Shown: positions 24,101 to 35,872 of the stretch, piece after piece
Layout: the number at the start of each line of letters is the position of its first letter
How positions within the stretch are numbered: the stretch's first letter is position 1
Source of the DNA: Albula goreensis
Lineage: Eukaryota; Chordata; Actinopteri; Albuliformes; Albulidae
Length of the DNA stretch: 64,000 bases
Direction: 5' to 3'
Assembly (NCBI GenBank): GCA_022829145.1
Contig: CM040744.1
Location: 1,206,001-1,270,000, forward strand
Notes under the pieces: model-generated
Database searches by the model: none
What the model was told of the DNA's origin: nothing
The model's input: only the letters and a program-made list of their open reading frames with translations
Made by a program: the position numbers and the translations under genes

Positions 24101-25140
24101 TACTCCGCGGTTTGCCATGCGATCATGCCCGCCATGTGATACCCACCGAGCGGGCGCGTACCGTCCTGGTGGACGTTCCTAGCGACTCTGTCACTTCGGA
24201 TAAAAACGTCCCGATTAACGGTTTCCCCCGGCAACCCGCAAAGCGCAAATCATCGGATGACAGGGATCCAGATCCCTGCCACATGGATCTCCGTTAAGGT
24301 CATGTTCTGCCTTTTATCTTGTTTCATTTATCCAGGAGAACAGGGCATTGGTGTATTGCATCTCTTTGCAATGGGAGACCAGGAGGATAAACCGTGAAAC
24401 AGGTTCACTGTTTATCTGTCTAACGCTAGTAAATAAAGTTAAGAAAATGTGTCTTTCCTGTTCATGAATCTAGCTGTAAATCAAACTAATTATTCAACTA
24501 ACTGAACCTAGTTGTTTAAAATTTCAGTTTGTCAACGGATTTGTAATGATTTTAAAACCAGCAGATAAACAGTGGCTCCATAACTAGCCTCAGCTCTCTG
24601 ATTCAGCTTCGAGAACACACGTATTGTTTTTGATATTATTTATTACATTTTTTGGGAATATACGTCTAATTGGCGTTCAGATCTCTGGCATACTGAGGAA
24701 AGATAGCTATGTTTGGTTTGGTCACATCCACAGCGACAAATTTATACTCGAAATAAAAACTGTCCTAAAAAATCTTTTAAACTAATCTATTTTATACTCA
24801 AAATGTCTAATGGATTTTCGCTGATACGCATGTAAATCATGCATTCTATGTATTATGTTGGAGGAAGACAAAGGTAGGACATGCCCTTAAGCCCTGCCAT
24901 ATTTAATACTGGTAATGTTAAATGATAATGCGGTAGCAATCACGACCTTGACAAAAAGCCATGTAATCCAATAGTAATGTCTCCTCTGATCTTACCTGGT
25001 CACTGCATGTGTCATTGATGGCGCGCTCTTTAAGCCTTTGCAAGAATAGAGAAGTTCAGTTACGCTAACCATGAAACTGAGGGAAACTGCATTTTTTTTG
25101 GACTTGTTTTTTTTTTCTCTGCTGTCCATGCTGTTTTGTG

Positions 25141-25672
25141 CTCTCTGTCTCCATCCCTCTCTCTGTCTCTCCTAATTGCTGAGAATGATTGAGGTGAATT
25201 GCGGGGGAAGAGTTGTTTCTGGCTTGTTAAAACGTTTCTCTTTCAGAGTGTTATCGCTGCAGTTTAGGAGTGTCGCTCTTTGTCTCTCTTGCCCCCTCTC
25301 TCTCTTTCTCTTTCCCTGCCCGTCCTCCTTCTCTCATGGTCTCTTTCTCCCTCTTCCTCTCTTTTTCACACCCTCTCTCATCCATCTCTCCCCCCTCTCT
25401 CTCTCTCTTTCTAACATATACCTCTCCTCATCTCCCCTCTGTCTTTCTCTGTCTCTCTCAATTGCCGGGAATGATTGATAGCGGTTGGGGACGAGATTTT
25501 TCAGGCTTGAGAAAATGTTATTCTTCTGGCTAAGTGTAATTTTTTTTCTCTTTCTCTTTCTGTCACTGTCTCTCCCTCTTTCTCCATCTCCCTCCTTCCC
25601 TCCCTCTTGCTCTCTCTCTCTCTCCCCCTCCCTCGCTCTCCCTCTCTTAATTGCAGGAGTGATAAATAGCGT
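25141..25672 (+). repeat. Triplicated polypyrimidine + AATTGC module
   Basis: Three times a long CTCTCT tract is followed by a similar block: AATTGCTGAGAATGATTGAG at 25174, AATTGCCGGGAATGATTGAT at 25460 and AATTGCAGGAGTGATAAATA at 25649. The first two blocks also share a TTGxGGxxxAGATTTxTxxGGCTTG-like continuation. Spacing is 286 and 189 bp, so the units differ mainly in pyrimidine-tract length. This is a degenerate large-unit tandem repeat. Confidence 0.75.
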
Positions 25673-26170
25673 TAGTGTCACTCAGCCAGGCCGGCTGGCA
25701 GCGGTAACGGTGTTTAACAGTCATATTCTCAGTTACTCGATGGCTCCGCCTCGGCACTCCTCTCCACTCAACACTCCTGCATAAATTACTCGTTTTTTAA
25801 TTCACGCTCCACTGGTGTGAAAACGTACATGAGAGAGACTGAGAGACATATTAGAAACATGTTCCTCTTCTGGGAAAAAAAATCATAATTGCTTTTTTCT
25901 CTTTTGGAATTTGTATTAATTTGAGCTGTTGTACAAGTCTTTCTGGTATTTTTGTTTTTTTTATCGCTTCTCCTTTTTTCTCAAGTGAAAACAGACAAAG
26001 AATGAAGCATCTTTAACAGTTAACGATCCCCGTTAATAATCAACAGCCATTAGATCATGTGACTTCTACAGACAGTTTCATTTTCGTTCTAACTTATATT
26101 TTCAGGCCTTGTAATTAAAAGTACACTCTGGGCTTCAACTTGGAATCTGTTTTATGTAGATCTGAACCTG

Positions 26171-26594
26171 TAAACCTGCAGACACTGCGGCCCTCCAGGA
26201 CTGGAGTTAAACCTGCAGACACTGCAGACACTGCAGCCCTCCAGGACTGGAGTTAAACCTGCAGACACTGCGGCCCTCCAGGACTGGAGTTAAACCTGCA
26301 GACACTGCGGCCCTGCGGCCCCAGGACTGGAGTTAAACCTGCAGACACTGTGGCCCTCCAGGACTGGAGTTAAACCTGCAGACACTGCCCTCCAGGACTG
26401 GAGTTAAACCTGCAGACACTGCGGCCCTCCAGGACTGGAGTTAAACCTGCAGACACTGCGGCCTTCCAGGACTGGAGTTAAACCTGCAGACACTGCGGCC
26501 CTCAAGGGCTGGAGTTAAACCTGCAGACACTGCGGCCCTCCAGGACTGGAGTTAAACCTGCAGACACTGCAGCCCTCCAGGACGGGAGTTAAAC
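26171..26594. repeat. 37-bp minisatellite, about 11 copies
   Basis: The unit begins TTAAACCTGCAGACACTGCG and continues GCCCTCCAGGACTGGAG (37 bp). Copies run head to tail and are mostly identical. One has an extra AGACACTGC block, one an extra GCCCTGCGG, and one lacks GCGG. Each copy carries CTGCAG. The GGCCCTCCAGGACTGGAGTT part resembles a short sequence often seen dispersed in fish genomes, so the array probably arose by amplification inside such a repeat. Confidence 0.97.
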
Positions 26595-29500
26595 TCAACA
26601 GCCCTGGCCTACTACGGCTTCAGAGTTCCAGGCAAACATTTTGCTTCTTGCATATGCTCGTTGAGCCATGTCATGCCACCTGTGTTGGAGTAGCTCTCGT
26701 TCGGGGAGGTCCTGATCAGCCATTTCACATTATCAGACAAACTGCTCCATCTGTACCTACATGCATTATTGAGGATCCAAGAGCCCCATTTTACACCGTT
26801 CAACAGTGTCTGTTCCGTTTCCCCAGTCCCCCATTATCATGGCAGCATAAGGAGCTGGTTCATGGGGATACTCTTACATCAACCCAATACTGTCACCACC
26901 ATAATAAACACCTTGCATCTTCGATTTTCACAGAGTTTGCCACATAGAAAGCTTGTATCATGTGGTGTGTTCTTTAATCATTTCAGGGCTCTGTGACCAA
27001 TGAATTTCGTTTAAGAACTCGATGTCCCTTAAATGTAAGACCCGTAAGACTAATTTAATAAACCACGTGTTCTCGTTCTCTGAAAAGGTTGCCTTTTCGG
27101 AGACAAATCTTCATTTACGATTGCAGCTGTGCAATTGGTCATTTAAAATTGTTTTTCCCTTTTTTTTACCACTGGAACTGGCGGGGGCACATCTGCAGTT
27201 GGGGGATTTTGGAGCTTAACAGGGCCTGGGCGAGGGGGAGCAAAGGGTTGAGGGGACAGGGGTGTTTGATTCAGCTATTTGATCCAGTCAATCTGATGGA
27301 CAGGCCCTGGAGAAGAAGAATAATTGTTTCGATTTTTTTTTCCCTGTTTCCCTCATCTAAGGGCAAGGCTCTGCTTTTTTTAAACGTGCTCTGTTCTTTT
27401 GTTCCGTTTCATCATATTACTTACAGCAATGGAAATTTCTTCGCGCCGCCGTTGATGTTTCACTGCGTCTGTTGCGCAGGAAACTACATCACAGAGGAAT
27501 GGCAGACCTAGGCAGGCGGCCTGGGACACGTTTCTAATGCATTGAGCGTTTTTTTTTTTATTTAATCACCCCTTTTGGGGAAACAGAATAGAGCAGGCTC
27601 GCAAAGTTTGAATCTGGAGTTGGCTCCGGTGTCTTAACATGTCTTTGTTAGGTTCCTTTTTTATTAATATGGCCATTGATCAGTGTGTGGCACAAATCGT
27701 ATGTGAGCGTCCTGGTTTTGAAATCGGAGGCGGGAAAAACGGCGTAATATCAGATGCGTTCCTGAGCTGCCGACTGCATTCACTGAGTGACACATTGAAT
27801 TATCTTCTTTATTGGTTTCAAGGTTTCATGGCGGTATTGGATTTTTATTTTTTTCGTGTTTTTGCAAAGGAATTGCCTTGCTGTTTGCCAGCCTCTGCAA
27901 AAACGAAACTGAGATCTGTTTGGCTGCGGAAAAATGAAATTATACACTAAATGTGCATTTATAGTCAGCGGTTGTAATAATTCTGCAGTCCATTCTAATA
28001 TTTGTGAATGGAAAAAAAAATTATTCCATTGCTGTGGTGCTGAATTTCTGTAAGCGACTGTCCCATTTTTTCCCATCAGAATTCCCGAGTGCCGCCACAT
28101 TTACTTGCATTCATTAAAACAAGGTGAAATACTCATTTGAAATGAATTATGGGTAGCTTTGGAAGTCTCTGAGGCTCAGTTGAGCTGAAAAAAGGGACAG
28201 TTAGCAGGCATTAAAAAACCCAACAGGACACCCATGCCTTATAAATTGTTCCTGCCGCTATCAGATTTTCTTGCCAACAGATCTCAGAAAAATCTGAAGT
28301 CTCCCCCCTTCTTTTTCGGGCTTGTCATTGTTCCAGCCGACAGATTGTTACTAAGGTCGCACAGGAGATAATAAGTGTGGCTCGGCTTTCAGGTGAGCGG
28401 CAAGGTTTCAGTTCCCTCAAGATGCAAGGGCCACAACTCGAGGCTTTGCTAGCCTTTACTTGTTCCGGAAGAGAGGGAATAACAGCGTGAGAGAGAGCAT
28501 GAGAGAAAGCAGTCATCCTCTGATTTAACCTTTTGAAGGACAGCTTCTCGTGACATTCGCCAGAGCTTAATGATGTCCAAAAAGCTGCTCTGCCTGAGCG
28601 TGTTTGACAGTCCATCCACTGCGGGGGACTTCTGGGGTTTTTACAACTGTAACATGATTGAGGCATGGGCTCAGTGGGAGGTCCAATCAGATTCGAGCAG
28701 GAGCACAGCTGACTGTAACCAATGCGGATGGAATTGGAATCTTGCCCCTGTTCCGGTGTTGTCTGTATTCGCTGTGGTGGAACGTCCCCTTTGTTCTAGA
28801 ACACGGCATAACTCTATCTTAGCATTCCGCACTCTTGCGGTGTTCAACCCTTGCTTAAGGTGATGTTGCATGGATGTTCACAAGAGCGATGTTGATGCGT
28901 CCAGGGCTTTGGGTGTCCATAGTGTGAACTCGGGCCTTTGGATGTGTAACGTTCGCCTTTGGGTCCCGGGTCCAAATTTAGCTCGAGTTAGTATGAGTCA
29001 CGAACCATTCTAGAACATTTTTTAAAAAAAAACAAGTCTGATGAGAAGAGGCAATAATTTGGAGGGTTCAAAGTCAACAGGATTAAGATTCTGTCCTACA
29101 CTTCCCAGTACTTCACACTAATTACCTCTTTTGGCCTGCACAGGCATCTTCTCGCAGATTGCAGTTTCTGCTGTGTCTTTGCTAAATTCCTCCACTTCGC
29201 TGTGACTCCATTTTGATGTAAAGCAGTGGCATGCTGTTTAATATTCTATCATTGAGCGATCATATAGGTGTATCACCAGTCAGTCAGCATGATGACTGCA
29301 TGCCTTCAGTTAAAATGAGCCTTTTTTTTGATTGAAATAAGCGCGAATATTCATCCCTTCACATCTGCAGTCCCCTTAAATGTGTGTTTGTGTGTATGTA
29401 TGTATGTGTGGGTACTTCTTTGTTTGACAGTACAGTCCACTTAAGTTAGGGTTTTGATTTAATTGCGTGTGGTTTATTTTCAAATCCAAGGCCATCGCCT

Positions 29501-30342
29501 CATTAATAAATGGTGAAAGCTACACGGAAGGTTGCGGTCTGGGAAAATGCACGTGTGCTGGTGTCTTATGTCGTTTTTACCCCCTGCGCCATTTCCTCGC
29601 ACCAGAGTCCAATGTGTCACAGTATTGGCTAATTAGGCCAACCGCGGGCTGTGCTTGATTGGCCGAGGAGGAGATTATATAGCGAGGTCACTGGAGCGCG
29701 CACAGGAGGACCAGCAGTTTGTTGAATACCCATAATGCATTTCCAGGAAGGCCCAGAATGTCAGGACCCACCCAAAATTGCCCCTTCCATCTATCTCCCT
29801 TTGTCCACTGGCTTTCCTCCTGGTCATTGTCTTTCTCACATTTGTGAGGTACACCGGTACATCTGATACAACGAGCCTTTATTTTTATAATTCAATTTAA
29901 CCTTTATCTCACCAGGCCAGTCAATTAAGAGAAAATTCTTATGATTAGGACGAGCTAGTGTGAGGCAGATGACCTTTTGAGCAGAGGTGGGGTATAAAAG
30001 TGTGTGAGAAGTAAAAAAAAAAAAAAAAAAATCAACATAAAAGCCACCTTTTGTGGAACACATCGGGAATGGCTTTTGGAAGTGAAGGATTCTCATTTGG
30101 CGAAGTACCTCGGTCAAGGGCAACCTCAGAGTTATAAGCTCAGCCCCTAACGCCCAATCTGGTTTTTAATGCTCCTGGATGTGTCTGTGGTGTTTTTATC
30201 ACTATCCCATAACCCTGCTCGTTGTTGTGGTGTGCCTTTCATGGAACATGATGATGTAGGTTTGCGTAATGGCGTTTGCTATTATTTGTGACACTAATGA
30301 CTTTGGTGTCATTACTGCTGCCATCCTAACCTTTTGCTATGT

Positions 30343-30399
30343 GCCTTGTAAATCGCACCGGATAAGAGTACCCACTAAGTATCGAAATGTATAACTACG
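30343..30399 (-). repeat. Dispersed fish-type repeat fragment
   Basis: On the minus strand it reads TATACATTTCGATACTTAGT, GGGTACTCTTATCCGGTGCG, then ATTTACAAG. This is a diverged copy of the CATTTAGCAGAC-CTCTTATCC-GACTTACA pattern also seen at 3538. Confidence 0.55.
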
Positions 30400-31577
30400 T
30401 TTTATCGTATTGCTGATGAATATGATCCGGTCGGATGCTTGGCCTGGCTGGTGTGGTGTGCGGGCTGGAGTAGGTCCTAATGCTTAGAGTGAAAGTGGAC
30501 ACCTGGAAGCTGTTACCGACCAGCCAGTGGGCGGTGGGAAACCAGACTGTACCCTGGAAAACACATGTCCACTTTAGACCATTTAAAGCAGAAAATTATG
30601 GAGGTGTTTCAGTGCACGTTGAGGAGAAACTACATTAATTTAGTGTAAGAAAAAGAATGTTCCGGAACATTCTGGGCCACCGGACTGAGGTTTTGTGCAG
30701 CTGTGCTATCATCTGTGGTAAAGATATTATTAGATATTAGGTATTTTTCTGTTAGAGTTATGTGTGTATGTCCACTCTCGGCCTAGGCCTGTTTCTGGTG
30801 TATGCCTACTCTCTTTGTCCCCCCCTGGCTGTTCTAATCTTTGGCTCTGTGTGTGTTTTGGCCACACCTGTGCAAACACCACAGAGTGTCTCTAGAGTTT
30901 TCCGTGGAAGTGAAAAAAAAAAATTAAAGGAGACAAGCTGCGTAGGAGGGCGTGGCAGGAAGTGATGTCATTATGTCTTGTCACAAAGAGACCCTACATT
31001 CCCTCTGGTCACAGTGATGCTGACCAAGAAGCTTCTGGTTTAGCTTGTGTTGTTCTAGATTTATTGTTTTATATATCACGAGAAGGCAGAACTTCTTCTC
31101 TATATTTTCTTGATAAAATGGGACAGAAAATTGGTTATATTTGAAAAGAATTAATATTAAAATTTCTGTAGGCTCCTTCGGTTCAAAAAGGGGTTACACA
31201 AGGGATGAATTTGACACCCCCCAGCAGTCGTTGGCGCAATCTACCCCCACCCCGTCTTTACTAGCACTGAGAATATTACAGACACCGATCAAATTAAATG
31301 TTTTATTCCTCTTGGTGGTTGTAAAACGCCTTACCTACCATACAACAGCTGAGCCGGACTTTTTCTCTTAACAAAATATTGAGTGCTGTAAATCTGTAGA
31401 AGCTAGGCATTTAATATTTGATCTACTGTAAATGGAATATTCCTTGTCTTCTCTTGTTATTGTATTTGTATTATTCAAATTGTGTCTTGCAGCCTCCTCT
31501 TGTCCAGGTCACTCTTGAAAACTAAATATTTAATCCTAGTAGGTCTTATCTAATAAAACAAATTAATAGAGAGCGAG

Positions 31578-31579
<2 letters not shown>

Positions 31580-31615
<36 letters not shown>
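31580..31615. repeat. (TG)18 microsatellite
   Basis: There are eighteen uninterrupted TG dinucleotides. Confidence 0.98.
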
Positions 31616-31618
<3 letters not shown>

Positions 31619-32873
31619 GGGAAGGGGGTTACAGGTTCTATGTTCTTGGTTTTGCACATTGCGCTCTCTTCTGGGGAGAGTTTTTTTAAATCAAGTCCAG
31701 AAATGCTCTGTCAGTTAAGTTCAGTGTGGTCAATCAACATTTTTCCCTCGCTTTTACTTACAATTAAATAAGAGTGGCATGCCTTTGCTCTGCAAGACTC
31801 TTTTGGCAAGTTAATTTTCATGCAGAACACACCAGGCTGTTAGCGAAGACGATAAAAATGAACACTTGCATTTTAATTCTGCACCAAAGTTAAGGACAAA
31901 TGTTAATTCAATCCCAGTTACAGTGTTTACCAGAACAGATAATAACCCACCATTCCGCCCCCAAATAAAAAAGCACACCCTTATATGTTTTATGAGATTA
32001 GCTGGAATAAGGAAGCCAGTATCTGGTATGTTGAAAGGAGAGATTAGGCTTCTTTCAGTACTTTTAAACAGCAGAGCCCCTCTTAGACTCCTGTTTGTTA
32101 CTGTGGATAAGATGGACTTGTTTCTCTCCAGAATCTTCTCTGTCTCAGTCATGTCTCTTCTCTAAACTCCAGCCAGTCTGATAAACACATTTTGAAAGAC
32201 ATTTCACAAACTTGCGATGCGGCATTTTTCGCTTCTTATTTGCTTTTTTTTTTTTGCTTTGCTGTTTGTTTTGCTTCTCTTTACCCCCCCACCCTCGTTT
32301 CTGTTTTCATTTTCCTCTAATTTGGCCTTTACAAGCAAGTAAAAATACCTTTTTATAGATATTTTTTATAGGTATTTCACTTTTTCCCGTAGTTTTTCCT
32401 TGTATCCCTTCGAGGGACGAGTACTTCATCCTGACGCCAATCACAGCACCTCGTTATTGTGTTTTGTTTCTTTGTTTTTGTTTTGAAGCCATTGTAGGTT
32501 ACTCAGGCATTTCCCGTGTCAGGTAGTCTACTTTTTCCAGAACATAAAGGAATTTCTAAGGTGCCCTTGATTTGAAGGCGGTGAGTTTTAATGGCCTCCG
32601 GGGGGGTTTCTGGTTGGCCTACATGTGATTCATCAATATCTGGGACAACCCAAGGAGCTCACCGTCGAGGTCCAAAAAAGCGCTTCCAGCACAGGTAGAG
32701 AGGGGTGAGGAGCGGCGCATGCCACCGTGACTTTCGGATGACTTTGGGCCCTGATGTAGGCCGTTTCGGGGGCAAGGGGGGTCGTGGCGATTAGACGCTG
32801 TCTGTCTGGACTGTGGAAGAGACTGTCATAAACGGCTCCTCTGGGAAACACACTCACACAGTCTCAGTTAACA

Positions 32874-33045
32874 GGTGCGGCCCAGTAGCTTATCCAGTAA
32901 AGCACATGCTACCTAATGCCAAGGCCTTAACACAGCGGCCCAGGTTCAAATCCAGCCTGGGCCCCCCACCATACACCCCTGCTCCCCCCAGCGCAACCAC
33001 CAAACAAAGTGAAAAAATCCCCCCAAAAAAAACAAATAACAATCC
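32874..33045 (+). mobile_element. tRNA-derived SINE
   Basis: An A-box-like CGGCCCAGTAGC (32878-32889) is followed about 54 bp later by a canonical Pol III B box, GGTTCAAATCC (32943-32953). After it comes a C-rich body (CCAGCCTGGGCC, CACCATACACCCC) and an A-rich tail. The arrangement A box, B box, tRNA-unrelated body and A-rich end is that of a tRNA-derived SINE. It does not fold as an intact tRNA gene. Confidence 0.75.
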
Positions 33046-33648
33046 CAACCATAGAATGTGAAAAGGCTTCGCGTGTACATACTGTTTTACCTAACTGACC
33101 TCTAAATGGGCCAAAGAAAAGTATGCACATACATTACAAAAAGCCCCCACTTCACCTCACCTCTTATCCCAGGAAACACCTTATTTAAACAGCGCTATCA
33201 GTGAGTGGATGGAAATACTAGAGCCGGGCCGTACACAGAGAAACCCTGACTTAGCAAAATGCCTTCACCCTGCTGTTCTTTCACTACACGTGTCAGTTTT
33301 ATTGTATGCAGCAAAATACAATACAAAATATTGCATTAATAAAACATTATGTTTGAATAAAGTATATGAAAACTGAGCCCTTGTGGACCGCGTTGGTCTC
33401 GTGTCAGCTCTGGGTCGAACCAGTACGCACCGTGTCCAGCATCCCTGTGGGGAGAGTGAGCTGTAATTAGACTCAGTGTTAGTCAGAGAACCTGCAGGTG
33501 GCAGGGAGCTCCAAGCGGCTCTTGTGCAAAACTTTCGCTTGGGAAGGAAGTGCGAGGCCTGTGGCTGGGAGTTGTAGTCCCAGCCAGGCCAGGTTATAGC
33601 CGAAGGCCTATATCAGCAGGGCAACAATTGGCTCAGCCTCACTGAAGG

Positions 33649-33757
33649 AAGCTAAGGGTTAAGCCAGTTTGTCAGCCTCATTGCTCTCTAGTGGCCTCTC
33701 CTGGTCAGCCAGGGACCCGCAGATGCACGGGTCGAGTATATGTTGACTTTGTCATCC
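33649..33757 (+). repeat. Dispersed repeat, copy 3 (CTCTCTAGTGGCC family)
   Basis: Blocks TTGCTCTCTAGTGGCC, CTGGTCAGCCAGGGA and TATATGTTGACTTTGT occur in the same order and spacing as at 8690-8773. Confidence 0.6.
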
Positions 33758-34052
33758 TTCAACAACATAGGCAGTGTGATAAGTGTGTGTGGAAAGAACT
33801 GAGCGCGTGTTGACACAGTGAATCCATGGGATCAGGTTGCTGCATTAGGGTAAAACAGTTTGGCTGTGTTCTGGAAGGGGAAATAGGAGAAAATGCAGCT
33901 TTCACAGTGTCTTCATCTAACTCCTGTCAGTGCAAGCTTCGCTTCTGGACTGGGGCTGAAGGTAGTAAGCTGCTTACATCACATATCACATTTCTCAGAG
34001 GAGAGCGTGTTTGCCTGAGCTCACCAGCTTTTGCAGCGGAGGTTGCCCAGTA

Positions 34053-34275
34053 AATTTGATTGGGCATTCCAGTAGCACTGAACCTAGTTGTTGAATTTGA
34101 TTTAGCAATCCAACAGCACTGAACCTGGTTGTTGAATTTGATTGGGCGTTCCGACAGCACCGAGCCCAGTTGTTTAATTTGATTGGGCTTTCCCACAGCA
34201 CTGAGCCCGGTTTGTGAATTTGATTGGACAGTCCAACTGTACTGAGCCCGGTTGTTGAATTTGATTGGGTATTCT
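34053..34275. repeat. 41-bp minisatellite, about 5.4 copies
   Basis: AATTTGATT starts at 34053, 34094, 34135, 34176, 34217 and 34258, an exact 41-bp period. The unit reads AATTTGATTGGGCATTCCAG, then CAGCACTGAGCCC and GGTTGTTG. Copies are 80-90% alike. Because 41 is not a multiple of three, the Asn/Gln/Lys-rich antisense open frames across it are chance. Confidence 0.97.
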
Positions 34276-35318
34276 GGGCTGGGAGAAAAGCGGGAAAGGC
34301 ATAAAAAGTGTGACCTTGAGAAACCCCGGCACTGTTAAGATGGCTATAAGGACAAACACTGGGTTATTAAGTTGAATACATACGATTTCATTTAATATTA
34401 GAAATCTAAAGCAGGTGCTTTAAAAGGACTCTTATGGCCCACTTTTTTCTGTATGGCTTGTGGGACTCGATTAGTGTTGTGTGCTGAAACTTAATTATTT
34501 CCTGAAGGAAGATATCCTTAATAGACGTTGGCTTTCCATCTGGGATTGTGCTTGTAGATTTTCGGTGGCCTAACAGAATTAAACATAATTTTTAATACCG
34601 GCTCTTAACCGAGAAACTCGGATTAATGAAAACGCACACACAAAAACATTCCAACATAAAAAAAACTGTAATTACATTTCACAAGCCTATCCCTTCCCAA
34701 AAAAACTGGCAGCTTTTTTTTTCTTTTTTTTTTTTTTGGAGAAAATGTTAATTAAAATTTCAGGAAGTGGAGGAAGAAACAAACTTTGGATGTGGGTCAC
34801 ATTTTTGTGTTGAAAGTCATTTTTAATGAATGGTAATCCGTTGAATATTTATACAATTAGCGGGGTTTATTACTCCTGAGAAAGTGGAGCTGACAGAATA
34901 TTAATACGCCGCGTTTCTGTTGAAATGACTGATTAAAATGAAGCCATTAACATTCCCCGGCGCCGGTCACTTGTCGCCGTGGCACCCCGCTTTTTAATTG
35001 ACTGTTTTTATGGGCTAGACCCCGGTATTTTTCAGAAGCGATGACAGGCCCGTGACGTTTTAATACTCTGCTTTGGAAAGTCTCCCGGTATTTTCCCTTG
35101 GCCGTTTTAAATATTTTTTTTTTTATATCACTGCTTTCGATATATCCCCCCCCACCCACACACACTCCTGAAGAGTGAATCAGCGGGGGGTGACACATCA
35201 TGTTGCGGCTGTGGTCTCGTGGGGTCGTTCATGTGAACTGCGGTGACATGACCGGAAAATTATCCATGTGACTTTCCACGTCACATGACCCTGGGATCAT
35301 TTCATGGACATGCTTCAC

Positions 35319-35505
35319 ATACACACACACGCATACACACACACACACAACATACACAGACATTTCCTCACACACTCACACGACATCACAAGCACTCACA
35401 TTAGATCCCCCCACACACACACACACACACAAACCTGTAAACACTCACATAGACACACAAATTCCCACACACACACATGCACACAGAGACAGATGCAGAT
35501 ACACA
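35319..35505. repeat. Interrupted CA-rich simple sequence
   Basis: A run of ACAC tracts broken by CATA, CATTT, GACATC and CCCC segments over about 190 bp. Confidence 0.95.
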
Positions 35506-35816
35506 TAGTCATTCCACCCAGTGTCAGAACTAAGATGAAAGTGCATTGCAAATGTGAGTCTGAAGTGTGCTTGGACGATCGAGTCTAAGCCTATTCATTA
35601 GGGGTACTGGAAGGACAAATGCATTTTACATTTATATCATGATGACGAATGTGCCCTTCCCATTGGTCAAACCTGTACATACTGCATCCTTCCCATTGGG
35701 CAAACTGAGCAGTATAACTTCTTTATTGGACAAACCACCATATGTACACAGTAGCATTTGATGCTTTACGGTTTCATTTGTCATTGTCTCATGCCATTAG
35801 AACGTTCACTGCATAC

Positions 35817-35872
35817 TGTGTGTGTGTGTGTGTGTGTGTGTGGGAGGGGAGGGGAGGGGGGGAGGGGTGGGT
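35817..35872 (+). repeat. (TG)n followed by G-quadruplex-type tract
   Basis: About 13 TG dinucleotides pass directly into G3-A-G4-A-G4-A-G6-A-G4-T-G3 (35843-35871), which fits a very stable quadruplex. A Z-DNA-prone and a G4-prone sequence are therefore adjacent. Confidence 0.95.

Larger units (their letters stand above)
18181..26170. other. Gene-free stretch, simple repeats and unique AT-rich DNA
   Basis: No coding exon is recognised. The stretch holds the inverted dispersed-repeat core (19548), a G tract (20713-20740), the TG/GA array (20820-21124), unique AT-rich sequence (22090-24000), a small CpG-rich patch (24040-24300), and a triplicated pyrimidine-tract module (25141-25672). Confidence 0.7.
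26595..34052. other. Gene-free stretch
   Basis: Mostly unique, AT-rich non-coding DNA with moderate CpG patches (27600-27950, 28320-28620, 28740-29000). It contains a poly-A tract (30015-30031), an inverted dispersed-repeat fragment (30343-30399), a (TG)18 array (31580-31615) and a SINE (32874-33045). No exon is supported on either strand. Confidence 0.7.

Noticed and set aside
26171..26594. CRISPR-like array
   Set aside because: The 37-bp units are contiguous with no unique spacers, and the window is vertebrate. It is a minisatellite.
29836..30123. 95-codon antisense frame
   Set aside because: It contains a translated poly-A tract (FFFFFF) and no protein signature.
32943..32953. tRNA gene from the B box GGTTCAAATCC
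   Set aside because: No acceptor or anticodon stem pairing is visible, and a C-rich body with an A-rich tail follows. It is a SINE rather than a tRNA gene.
34053..34275. Repeat protein (Asn/Lys/Gln-rich antisense frames)
   Set aside because: The period of 41 bp is not a multiple of three, so every unit would be read in a different frame.
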